From: Stromatinia cepivora
Lineage: Eukaryota > Ascomycota > Leotiomycetes > Helotiales > Sclerotiniaceae
Assembly: GCA_014898415.1 (NCBI GenBank)
Contig: RCTD01000008.1
Location: 1,116,001-1,180,000, forward strand
Length of the DNA: 64,000 bases
Direction: 5' to 3'
In this document: positions 1 to 10,885 of the stretch, piece by piece
Layout of the letters: each line of letters opens with the position of its first letter
Position numbering within the stretch: the first letter of the stretch is position 1
Translations under genes and position numbers: made by a program
The notes under the pieces: model-generated
What the model saw: only the letters and a program-made list of their open reading frames with translations
What the model was told of the DNA's origin: nothing
Database searches by the model: none

Positions 1-895
1 TATTTTCTTCCGCTTCGCTTGTTTCGCTTTTCTTCGTTTGCTTCGCCTTTTATTCCAAAGCAGAGCAGACTGTAACACAGAATCCTCATTCGTTTCTGTC
101 TAAAACATACTTTCATTGTACAGCCAAGAATATTCTCAAATGCCCTTCTTTTCTTTTCTTCCTCTTCCCCATTCAGTAAATTCATTTCATTTCATTTCAT
201 TTCATTTCATTTCATTTCATTAATTTTGCTTCTTTCGGGCGTCAGCATTTCAGCCCCTACAATTTCTAATCATCAGAAATGGAAACTGGCCCTCAAATTT
301 CAAAAGATGACAGCTAGACAGCAATCCACCACACCTCATCTAATTGGTTTAAGCCAGGAACCAAATTCTTAATTTGTACGGGGGCGAGTGTCTGATATTT
401 ACCGTAAATTGTAATAATTATTTTTGATTCGTTCGTTCGGTCGCTGGTTCGCATTCTCTCTTTCTTTCCATTCTATGCTTCACATATTTCCCATTTTACC
501 CATTTTACCCACCCCATCCCATCCCCTCCAAAACCACTCCCAAATACTCCGAGTACACAGTACTCGATCATCATCACCAACAAACAAATAAAAAGCATAG
601 AATTTCCATTTCCATTTCCATTTCCATCTCGAATCCAACATTTTCCAAATCTCGCTTAGCATGCACACCCAATACTGCAAGGTAGATTCACAAAAAATGG
701 TATTGGTGTAGGGGAAATATATTCCATAGGATGGAAAGTATACAGCTGGACACCACATCGGGATTTAGAAAGTGTAAAGAAAGCCACATATATACATATA
801 TACATATATACATATATACATACAGAGTACATATATCTAATGCGAGTTTCCTTTTTAATTCACGTGGGCGTTCTTTCTTTGAACTTTTTAAATTC

Positions 896-933
<38 letters not shown>

Positions 934-1403
934 ATAAAAAGCTAGGCTAGGCTGCTTTGGTTCACCGAGTTGGTGGGGTGGGAGGGGAGGGGAGGGGATA
1001 AATGAGGTGGGTGTGTGTATATATGTATATGTAGGTCTAAGGCGTAGCAATTTAATTGGAAAAAGTGAGGCTGTATGCTTCATTTGAACCGTTGGAGTTT
1101 CTTGGAGAGTTTCTTAGAGAACCGCTGGAGAACCCTTGGGGAAAGGGGGGAGGGTTCATTGGATTATTGGATTGTATGTATGTATGTAGGTATATCATCC
1201 AAAGCCCGAGATCTTCCATACTTCGCAAGTTGGCAAGTAAGCAATGTGAATGCAATGTGAATGCAATGTGAGTGCAATGTGAAAGCTACTCGGTGGGATG
1301 TGGGGATGTAATCTGAGAGAATTCAAATGCTGGAGACTTGGAGTTAGGTAGGAAGAAAATATCCAGTGCAGCTGCGGCTGAGAATCGACTTTTTTTCACT
1401 CAG

Positions 1404-1445
<42 letters not shown>

Positions 1446-1840
1446 GAGCATTCATTAGAGCATTCATTCAACACGGTCAGTAATAAGACGTAACCTAAGT
1501 ATCAATTAAACATTAACCGCCATCTACTCCGTCCAATGCACTTTATCAAAAGAGTCTCTTTACGAGTTTACTGTGCCCCTCGCTAAACTTCACATAATTA
1601 CATTCCATGGGAAAAAAAACTTGGATTGTTTTTCTACCGCAAGGTTAAATATATAAACGCCAAAAGAAAAAATAAATCCCTGGATATATTCCCTCCTATT
1701 GTTTTCAAATTCCTACCCAATACCATCTTCATAGTAGCCCCTATACTTTTACACGATTATTCTTCTCCAACTGATAGCCATCATTAAACTATGTGGTGAA
1801 ACTCCAAAAATATCCTTGAACATGTCAGACTTTTGAACTT
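1..1840. other. Gene-free stretch rich in simple repeats
   Basis: No ORF here shows codon structure, a domain or splice-supported extension. The sequence holds several short tandem repeats: TTCAT at 181-220, TTTCCA near 600-629, ACATATAT-like at 786-826, AT at about 900-931, a 12-mer with core GCAATGTGA at 1241-1282 and AATC at 1404-1442. It lies downstream of the minus-strand zinc-finger gene, so the part next to 1840 probably includes its 3' UTR. The left end may belong to a neighbour outside the window. Confidence 0.7.
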
Positions 1841-4762
1841 CTAGTTGCCAATTGAATCGCGTTTGCACTCATTACAGTAATGATGATTGCAGGAGGTACA
1901 CTTTGGACTAAGAGTAAGAGTACGTCCTGGATCATCCGTACATTGACACTATAAATATGTTTAGCAATTGCATGCGGCACAGTAAATGGTGGTGCTTACA
2001 CAGTAAACGATCTCCGTAATCTTCGTATATTTTGCAGGTCTATCAATTTCATCGTCGCTGCGTTCTCGTTTTTTAGAAAGCGTAGGTTCTTGTCCTACCA
2101 AAGCGGATGAAGCTCCGGTGCTACCGACAGATTCAGGTGAACTTCTACCAGAATCGTTGGTAGAATCGGTGGAAGATTCCTCATGACCGTCTTTTGGTGA
2201 AGATCCACCTAAAGAATTTGGACTGGCAACGTCGCCTTTAGGTTTGTCGCCATCGACTGGGACCCAATCCTGAATGCCTTGTTTTTCAATACCCCGGCGT
2301 CCCATGAAGTGGTCATCTATATGGTCAAACCTTTCTGTCCAGGCATCGAGACCTTTCCTCTTAAGATTAATGAGCTTCTCACAAAAGCCACACCAAAAAC
2401 GAGACTGGCAGTTCCGACCGATGCGACAAACTTCGACCTCGATCCTGACAGCGTCTTGATCAACCATATCATGTTCTTTTTTCAAATGATCTTGGAACAT
2501 TTGACGGCGATGAAAGACTTTGGCACATGCGCCTCCTTCAGGTTTCTCCTTATCGCAGCGCCAAGCCTCCTGTTGGAAGTGTTGTGAGTTCTCGTGTCGT
2601 TTCCAATCATTTTTACTTCCAAAGGTTTTATTGCAGGTTAAGAAAGTGCAGCCATACGGCCTCTCGTGCCGTTTCATGTGTTTTCTGTCTATTATTAGCA
2701 AAAGCCATGCAAGAGATAGATTTAATCTTACTTTAACTCGCAAGGTCGTCCTTTGAACTTTTCACAGACTTGACAGATAACTTGGTTGTCACTCTTATTA
2801 CTGGCAACGGATCCAGTGTTTTGTTTCCGAGTGTGATTTGGATCCTTTTGAATAATGTAACCCAACTTCTGAAGCGTTTTGAAAACTTCGACAGCTTTTT
2901 CCTGATCCAGAGAATCATCCTTCGTAGAGGATATGGACTTATTAAGTTCATCTAATAAGCATGCACCTTTACCTGTTGTGGATCCCCAGGAATCATCGGA
3001 AGAAGATTTTCCATTAGGCAAAACTTTCCGTCCCATCGGTAATGCACCAACGTTAGATGAATTTTTCACCTCGGCCAATGCAGTTCTGATTGCTTCGGTA
3101 ATGACTGCGTCTGTGGCTGAGACGCTACTAAGCTGAGTCGCCTTAGCTGCAGATGGTAATGGATTTCTCTCCACCGATGGACGGCTTACATGATCAAGGT
3201 TAAGATCTAATGCACTCTTCGTACCCACTGGGGTTGATAGAACACTTTCCAATGAGATCTTGTTAATAACTCCAATTGGATTCCGATGTAATTCAGATGG
3301 TTGAATGGTATCTCTGGTATGTGAATCCGAGGGAGGATTGTTCGGTCCAAGTATAGTAGTGCTCCTGTCATTGACATCCGGGACGAAAGGTTTCTCAATT
3401 GGGGTATCCATTGGGGTAACCAGATCCTGGATCAAGTCTGGATAGACGGGCTTCCAATTGGATTTAATATCCTGGGCTTTTGGTGGACTTTCATTAACTT
3501 CCCTATTGTGCGAGGTACCTTGGGTAGACACTTCTGCGGAAAGAGAGGCATCTTGAGTCAAACCTGACTGTTCGTAAAATTCTGCCCTAAGATAGGTTAG
3601 TCGCTCCAAGTGTTGCCAAAATCCTCACAGACCTACTCTCGTATAATCTTCTCAAAACTCTCTTCCGATTTAACGGAATGAACTCGTTTTAAATGACTCC
3701 GAAAGTTGTCGAGTCGAGGCCATACTTTGTCCTTGGACTTACACCCGGATACAACACAATGGTATTTCTTCATTGATTCCGCCCTCGATGTCGTAGCTAA
3801 AGGGTGTTTGCTCTTGGTGTGTCGATCTAGATCGTTGGTTGTGCTAAATCCTTCGGTCCTTTGGCAACCTGGATACTTGCACACAAAGGGCTTTTTATGT
3901 CGTAAATCATGCTTCCTATGAAAGATTAGTATATTATTTCCCTCAACCAAGATTATTGTAACACGTACTTTAACTCGGATTTCGTTTTGACGGATTTTTG
4001 ACAGGTTGGACAAAACAGACCTGGAGAATTGATTGATGCTGGCAGATGTAATGGCTCACCTAACCCCTGAAATGGTTGATAATCTGCAACATGGCCTGCT
4101 AAGCTTTGGCAGTCTTGATCGCGATCATTTACATCAGCGCTAAAGATTGAAGCATTCCCAACGCTCCTTCTGGTCCCATATCCGGAATCTGAATGTGGTG
4201 GAGCACCGAAATGAAAGGATCCATTTTCCAAGGGATCTTGTTGACGATATGGCCTGCCAAAAGCAGCGGGTGCTCGATTACTTGAACGAACCTTGATACT
4301 TGCTCTCACGTCTGAAATAGGATCCGAAATCGTCTTAGGGTACCAAGGTCCATCATTATCAGCATACCATTGGAGCAATGGAGCCTGGCCTGTCGTCCGA
4401 TCCACTGGTAGTTGTTGAATCCTGGAAATTGGTCCATATGGGGAGTTCAAATCAGAAAATGCATGGGAAGAAAACAATGTTGGCTCCCAAGCAACTGAAG
4501 AAGAGGGGGAAGGACTTGGAAGGGTCCTTGAATTGCTCAAATCAATCTCAATAGGTTGAGGTGGGAAATCCAATGATGGTGGACCCATCTCTCCACGTGT
4601 GGAACCATATCCGGAGTCTGAAGTATGCATGGAAGGAGGTGAAGGATAATACTAAGATTTCCCATCAGATCGAAGCTCATGAGAGGATTGAAGGGTAAAA
4701 GAAATGGACCGTACTTGGCGTGGATGACTCCCATTACGGGAATAGCTCGGATGCATCGACAT
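1841..4762 (-). CDS. C2H2 zinc-finger protein with duplicated finger cassette
   Basis: Six exons join in phase: 4762-4715, 4651-3969, 3915-3637, 3586-2732, 2684-2000 and 1948-1841, giving about 885 residues. The N-terminal ~225 residues are Pro/Ser-rich with repeated SDSGYG motifs. Two similar finger sets follow. Each opens with a C-x2-C-x12-H-x3-H finger (the first at residues 230-250), then a C-x4-C type finger, then a third Cys/His segment ending in an HLK-x2-H-like motif. An intron interrupts the opening finger at the same place and phase in both sets. A long Ser/Thr-rich linker separates the sets. The last small exon adds a Cys/His-rich tail (CTSCNHHYCNEC), probably another zinc site. 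DNA or protein binding is inferred from the family; no target is known. The start is the first of two Met codons two codons apart (4762 or 4756); the first intron is the least certain. Confidence 0.85.
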
Positions 4763-7700
4763 TACTATCAGCCGTCAGTCGATAAGTCGATGAGTATCTA
4801 TTCAAATCAATATAACAAACCAACAGAAGATATTCAGAAATTATAGAGGAAAGAGTTCTGGTGGTTGTGAATATCAGAGTCGCAGAAGTGTTCAAAGCTA
4901 TCTTCGATATGAGAAGAACCACAAACAATAAGCCAAAGACGATCTTTACGCACGCAGGGCAAATGACTGGAACGCTTAATCATGAATCATGACTATGAAT
5001 AGATATGATATCGAATGTGTATGTGAAAAAAGAATACCCAGGATGGTTTGCGAAGAGAAGAAAGAGTGATGAGGCGAATATAAAAAATTGATCGTATGGT
5101 AAAGTGCTTACAAGGTGCGCGTACTATTTTCTTTAGTGATGATCATGAGTGATTTCGGTGAGAGAATCGGGCATTGAAACCGATTCCGGGCGCGGAACAG
5201 TGGAAGAAAAAACGAGTGTGACAACCAATTAATAAAAGCCTCCTTGGAAAGAAAAAAAAACAAACAATGAAGAATTAATTATAGGATTTGTTAAACGGAT
5301 AAACTTATGACTTATGTAGATCATATATAAAGATTTTCTATCAAATCATCTTCATTTCTATAACTAACTATACTTGAGGAATGAAATGAAGTGAAGCTTG
5401 AAGATAAGAAATGAAATGAAATGAAAAAGGTAAAACCTGTGATAAGTGAGGCTGCATATGAAAAAGAAGTGAGGCGAGCAACCGAAAAAAGATTCTGGGG
5501 GGGGAGGGGGGTGTTCACAAAAATAGGCAACAGCCAGCTGGGTAACTGGGAAACTGGGAAACTAGGAAACTAGGCAACCCATTTGAAATCAAACTCACTC
5601 ACCCCATTCATCATACAGTACTCTGTCTGTCTTGAACTCTTTTACGCCCGATTTATATGTATATGGGCATCAATGTTCATGAGGATATAATAGGTAGGAT
5701 GAACAATAAACTTGAAAAAAGATAATTTGCCTACTTGAAATTTTCATCCATGGCTTTTTTGCCTTTTGTTTTTGTTTTTGGTGTCTGCCTTTTTGGGGGG
5801 CCGAAGTGATGGAAAAGAAATGCTACCCTGGAAGTCAAGGATGCATGAAAAGTCAAGATCACGTGGAAATCACATGAGTATATTTTGAATGGGCACAGGT
5901 TCTACGAGGAGACTTCCCGATTATGCAGATCAGAAACATTCCTCGACCTTCTTCATTCCCTGTTTTTCTGTCCATAACGGTGCTACAAAACGCGAGGAGG
6001 AAGCTTTGTCATACCAAATACATGCAAACACGGGCCCAAGCAATATCCCTATGACGTCTCTATCCATTCGACAGTAGTTTGGGATCTCTTGCACAGCTTT
6101 TGATGTGTACGACATTGTATTTGATATTCTTCATATACTCAATACATGATTCCTTCTATCACAATCTTACCCCGTCTCAGATTTCTCATACTCGATGCCC
6201 GAGCTCCTTCAGGATCTCATCTATTGCATTCAAAATCAACCCTCATTATAATACCCCTATCAAACCCCAAGAGAAATATGAACATCCATAACGCCATTTT
6301 GGATAAGCCCCCTACCACAAAACCATGCGAATATCACGGAATCCTACAGATATATACACTGCCACATGCATGCGTGTTGCCGATAGAACCTCTGCAGCTT
6401 TCCTCTATACCGTACCGATCTTTCCCATAAGTGAAGCTGTAACCGAATGCGATGTCGTATTACACTAATCAAGCCATCAATTCTAGTCTGTACACTTTAT
6501 GTCGGTAGTCTCAAATAGGTTCGTTTTTCCGCTGGTGATCATGTAGTCAAGTTGGAGAAGTTGACCCTAAGTTGCTCGGTTATAATTGGGGATGGTATAG
6601 GCAGCTTTTGTCCTCTCATCTGTTATTTTGGTTTTGTGCTCAATTGTTAGTTAAATATTGAGGAGTTGAGTAGACGAGGAGTAGTGGAGAGACAGGAGAG
6701 AGGCCGGGTGTAGAGAAATCTCTACATATAATGGAACACGTAAACTAAATCCAAAAAATCCAAAATCCAAATCGTCTATTCCACAAGTATTCCATCTACA
6801 GAATATCCAAAAAGAATTCTACATCTAACGAAACCAGAGAGCATGACTCCCAATAGCCGCGCTCCACCAATACCTTAATAAGATACAGCCTAAAGAACAC
6901 TTTATCACTCACTTCATAGTTCTCCCATTATATCTGACCTTTAATCTAGAGTACTTGGCCGATCATGAATGCTGATCGAATGAAGCGACAATTCCACCAT
7001 TTGTAAGTAATACAAATATATAGTATAACATCAGGAGAATCAAGATATAAAAACAAAGTCTAACAGGATAGACGAACAGGAGACTCCGATCTATTAGAAA
7101 AGTGATAGCTATCCTACCATACCAGGCTCTAGTAGAAAACAAAACTAACCCAAGTATCTCAGCACAAGTTTCTCAATCAACATTAAAAACACACTATAAA
7201 CTAGCACATCATTCACCAAATCAATCAGTCTCTTCAATCCAACATTCGTCCTCACTCACCCATACAAACACAAACCTATCATCCAATCCACCCCATCTCC
7301 GATCATTACATACCTACCCTACCCAACCCCCTAACCCTCAAAATAACAAGACTTACCTGCTAGGTACCTGCCTCTCAACCGAATGCACTAAGCGAATACA
7401 AGTTTCACCAGGTAAATAAACTATTTTAGATGGTTTAGGTTATACTCGGCGGACCGGTCTTGGTTGTGAAGAAATAGGTACAAGCAGTAGTATAACTTGA
7501 ATAAGGAGAAAAGAAAAGAAAATGTATAAAATGCTCTGCAATATAATTGTCCCTTCAAGTTTGAGTGAATAGGAAAGTAGCTGTGTAAACATATCATAAA
7601 AGAATTATGAATTTGAAGCTCCATCAGTGAATTACCTATCATATATATCCTTCCTCGCCTTTCCTCCATAGCCTCCATCCCTTCCTTTCATTCACTCATT

Positions 7701-8845
7701 CCCCTCCCTCCCTCGACCTTGCCAACCGCCCACCCCCCTATTCCTTTATCACATCTCCTCAAAATTCCCCCATCCATCTCATCCTCCCCCATTAAACACG
7801 GAACACAACTTCCAAAGTAAATCCACCCTAACATCCACCCTAACATCCATCTACATTCACTTCAACATCAACATCAACATCTACATCAAAAACCTCCCCC
7901 CACAAAAAACAACACCAATATCAACCTTCCATAGGTAACCTTTTATTCTTCCGCTCAACAGACAACTCGCCTTTATATATATACATAAAGAAGATACATG
8001 CTCATACTAGCGAATACAAAAATACACAAACACACAAATGCACAAATAAATAAAACTCACAATACAATACTTTCCCTACCTACCTCCCCTACCTCCCAAC
8101 CTCACACAACAATACCCCCCTTTACCCCAATCTACCTACCTACCCACCATTCCTTTTAATCCTCCCTCAACTAAATACCCACCTACCTATCCATCATCAT
8201 CATTGCCATATCATCATCATAAATAGATAAATATGCACTTACCTACCAACTCACCAACAATACAATCTAACATATAACTAACACATCTAACACATGTGAC
8301 TTCACCCCCCGCCCCCAATTCTTATAAATAACTCTATTCACAATCACACACACACACACATACACATACACATACATTTACATTCACATTCACAAACATT
8401 CAAGCCCTTCATAACCCATACATCAACCCCTCAAATTATACTATACACCCTACACCCTACCTCCATCCATCCTCCCTCCATCTCCCGTCCAACCCATCCC
8501 CCTCCTGAGTCTCTCACCCCCAAGACCCCAAATTTCAGACCCTAAATTTCAATTTCCAATTTCCACAAGTGATGGACCATGTAACCACAAGTTATTGTTG
8601 AAGAAAAAATAATTTTACATTTTTGATTGTGCTTTCTTTTTGCCTTTCTTTACTTTGAGATCAAATCATGGGAATCATCGCATGCATGCCATTCAATCTC
8701 AACAAATCTCTCTCAACAATCTCGATCCTTTTATGCTGTTTTTCATCCCAGCCCCTGCTTGCGAACATCCATTCCAAGATAACCACATCAACGTATCATC
8801 ATCCTGCTTCCCTCCACTCATCACCTCCCATTTAATGCTTGAAAA
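4763..8845. other. Long gene-free region
   Basis: About 4 kb between the 5' end of the zinc-finger gene and the 3' end of TOM70, both on the minus strand. The part near 4763-5600 is probably the zinc-finger promoter and 5' UTR. ORFs here are short, low-complexity and show no splice-supported extension or recognisable domain. From about 7680 to 8560 the + strand is C/A/T-rich and almost without G, with many CCTACCTACC and CCATCCATC-like runs. I see no RNA gene. Confidence 0.6.
7680..8560. repeat. G-depleted, pyrimidine/C-A-rich low-complexity tract
   Basis: The + strand has very few G residues for about 0.9 kb, with degenerate CCTA, CCAT, ACATC and CA runs, including (CA)n near 8345-8375. The base skew ends shortly before the TOM70 stop codon. 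It may be low-complexity DNA grown by slippage, or the 3' flank of TOM70. No coding potential was recognised on either strand. Confidence 0.6.
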
Positions 8846-10885
8846 TTAACGCATACCAGCTCCTCCGAGTCCGCTCATACCCGCTAATCTACTAGCCAAT
8901 TGTGGATATTTCTCTTGAACTTCCAATTGTGTCCTCGTAGCCTCAGCATAACTCAACGCATTAACAATTTCTCCTTCCGTTCTAGATAATTCTGCTGCTC
9001 TCTCGAAGTATTTAAGAGCTTCAGTTACCTTACCTTGTTGGAGGAGAAGTTGTGCCATGGTTGCGACGGCGATATCACATTCAGGGTCGACTGTTAGGGA
9101 TTATGAGTATAAAGAATTGAAGATAGGGGAAAGAAAAACGTACTAATAAGAGCCTTTTCGCAAAGTTTTTCGGCCTCTCCAAAATCTTGCTTCCATTGGA
9201 AAAGAGCAAGGGCTTTGTTAATGAGTGGAAGAACACTCATGCCTAACGGCTTAGTTTGCTTCTCCAACTCAACTGCCTTTTCGAATTGTGAAATGGCTTC
9301 GTCATACTTCTGTTGATCTAACAAAAGCTCTCCGTAATAGTTGTATGCATCAGGTACATCTTCAAATGCCTTGATTGTGCGTCGGAATGTTCCCATAGAT
9401 GATGCAGTGGAGCCCATCTTGTATTGTGTAACACCAAGTTGAATGTGTGAGAAGATGAAGTCCCGGTCGAGGTCGATAGACTTTTGGTAGTCCTTTGCTG
9501 CTTGTGAGAGTTCGCCGAGGATGAAATTAAGTTGGGCGCGGTGGTAGTAAATATCAGGGTCATCATCATGTTGTTCCATAGCCTTGTCGAAATCTGCGGC
9601 AGCGGCGTCCTTGTCACCTATAGAAATGTTAGAAAGTAATCATGGGTTTGTTATGTGGAGAAACCAACCAAGTTCCAAATGCATGCTGGCACGCTTGATA
9701 TAACTTTGTGTATAATCGGGCTCCAATTCAATACTCTTGCTCAAATCACTTAAGGCGTCCAATTGTACCCCACGAAGATATCTGAATGTTCCGCGCATGT
9801 TGTACGCAAAGGCTTCATGTTCACCAAGTTCTCCCAAATCCAAGGCCTTCTCAAATGCAGCTGAAGCATCTTCATACCCCTCATTAGTCTTCTTTGCCAT
9901 AGCTCGAAGTCCGAGTTGTAATTGACCCTTGCCTGTTTCCTCTGATATTTCAACACTATCTTCTAGTCCTGCGGGCGCGGGTTTTGATCGGAAACTTTGG
10001 AGGTAGTTGGTGACAAATGTTGGACTTGGAAGCTTCTTATCCTTGGCCTCGAGAATGACCTTTGCCTTGGACTCCGCAACCTTTTTGAGCAGTCTTTCGA
10101 CAGACTGTGCGCTTTGTTCATTGCGGAATCCGTCGATTATGCAACTGGCTGTAAAGTCGAGTAAAGCTTCGCTGAATTTCTCGGTATGTTCATAGGCATT
10201 TGCTCTACGGTTCAAGGCCTTTACATATTCGCTATCGAGATTGATCGCAGCAGTGGTATCCTCAATAACTTTCTCGAATTCGCCAAGGGCATTGTAACAT
10301 GCAGCACGGTTTGAATAGAAGATAGGATCTGGCTTGCAAAGGATGGCTTTGCCGTAAAGGTCGATGGCTCGAGGGTAATCCTTGGCCCCATATGCAGTAT
10401 TACCGGCTGCTTTCAACTTCGCCGCATATTCTTTTCGTTGTTGCTCCGATAAATTTCCCACGGTGGTTTCGTCAACTTCAGGAAGCTCATCCAAAGTCTC
10501 TGCTGCTGCTTTAGGTTTTGTATCTGGTGTTGTGGTTCCCTTCTCTAAATCGGCTTCTTTCTTTTCTTCCTTCTTCCGTCTCCTCTTCTCCTTTGATTTC
10601 TTTGATACGCTTTGGGTAGACGTGGAATCCTTCTGTAACAAGATATCAGTACCTGCAATATGGGATAATTAGCAAAACAAGTAGCCACATGCGACTTACT
10701 GAGTCTAATAAGTAGTATGCAACTCCAGCGCCTGAGACTACTACTGCCACACCAGCGATTGTATATACAACTGCTTTATTCTCAGAAGCCCATGCTGTTA
10801 TGCGATCCCAGACTGATGATTGTGATGTTGATGCCGCAAAGTTTGGCATGGGTTTGCCCGGAGGCATTGTGTTTGGTACAGACAT
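8846..10885 (-). CDS. TOM70: Mitochondrial outer-membrane import receptor Tom70
   Basis: Four exons (10885-10700, 10632-9669, 9617-9144, 9090-8846) join in phase to about 622 residues, the usual Tom70 size. A single membrane helix lies at roughly residues 38-60, with a short N-terminal segment before it. A very basic stretch follows ([11 protein letters not shown]), then a Glu/Asp-rich linker. The rest is tetratricopeptide repeats, with many A-x2-Y/F and NRA-type helix signatures, including the first repeat at the [20 protein letters not shown] segment. Known role of the family: it docks chaperone-bound precursors of carrier proteins at the mitochondrial surface and passes them to the TOM pore. 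The N-anchored layout matches this. Start chosen because it precedes the anchor and no in-frame Met lies closer. Confidence 0.95.

Noticed and set aside
7102..7419. 105-codon + strand ORF
   Set aside because: Thr/Ser/Pro/His text follows local base composition; no motif, no splice-supported neighbour.
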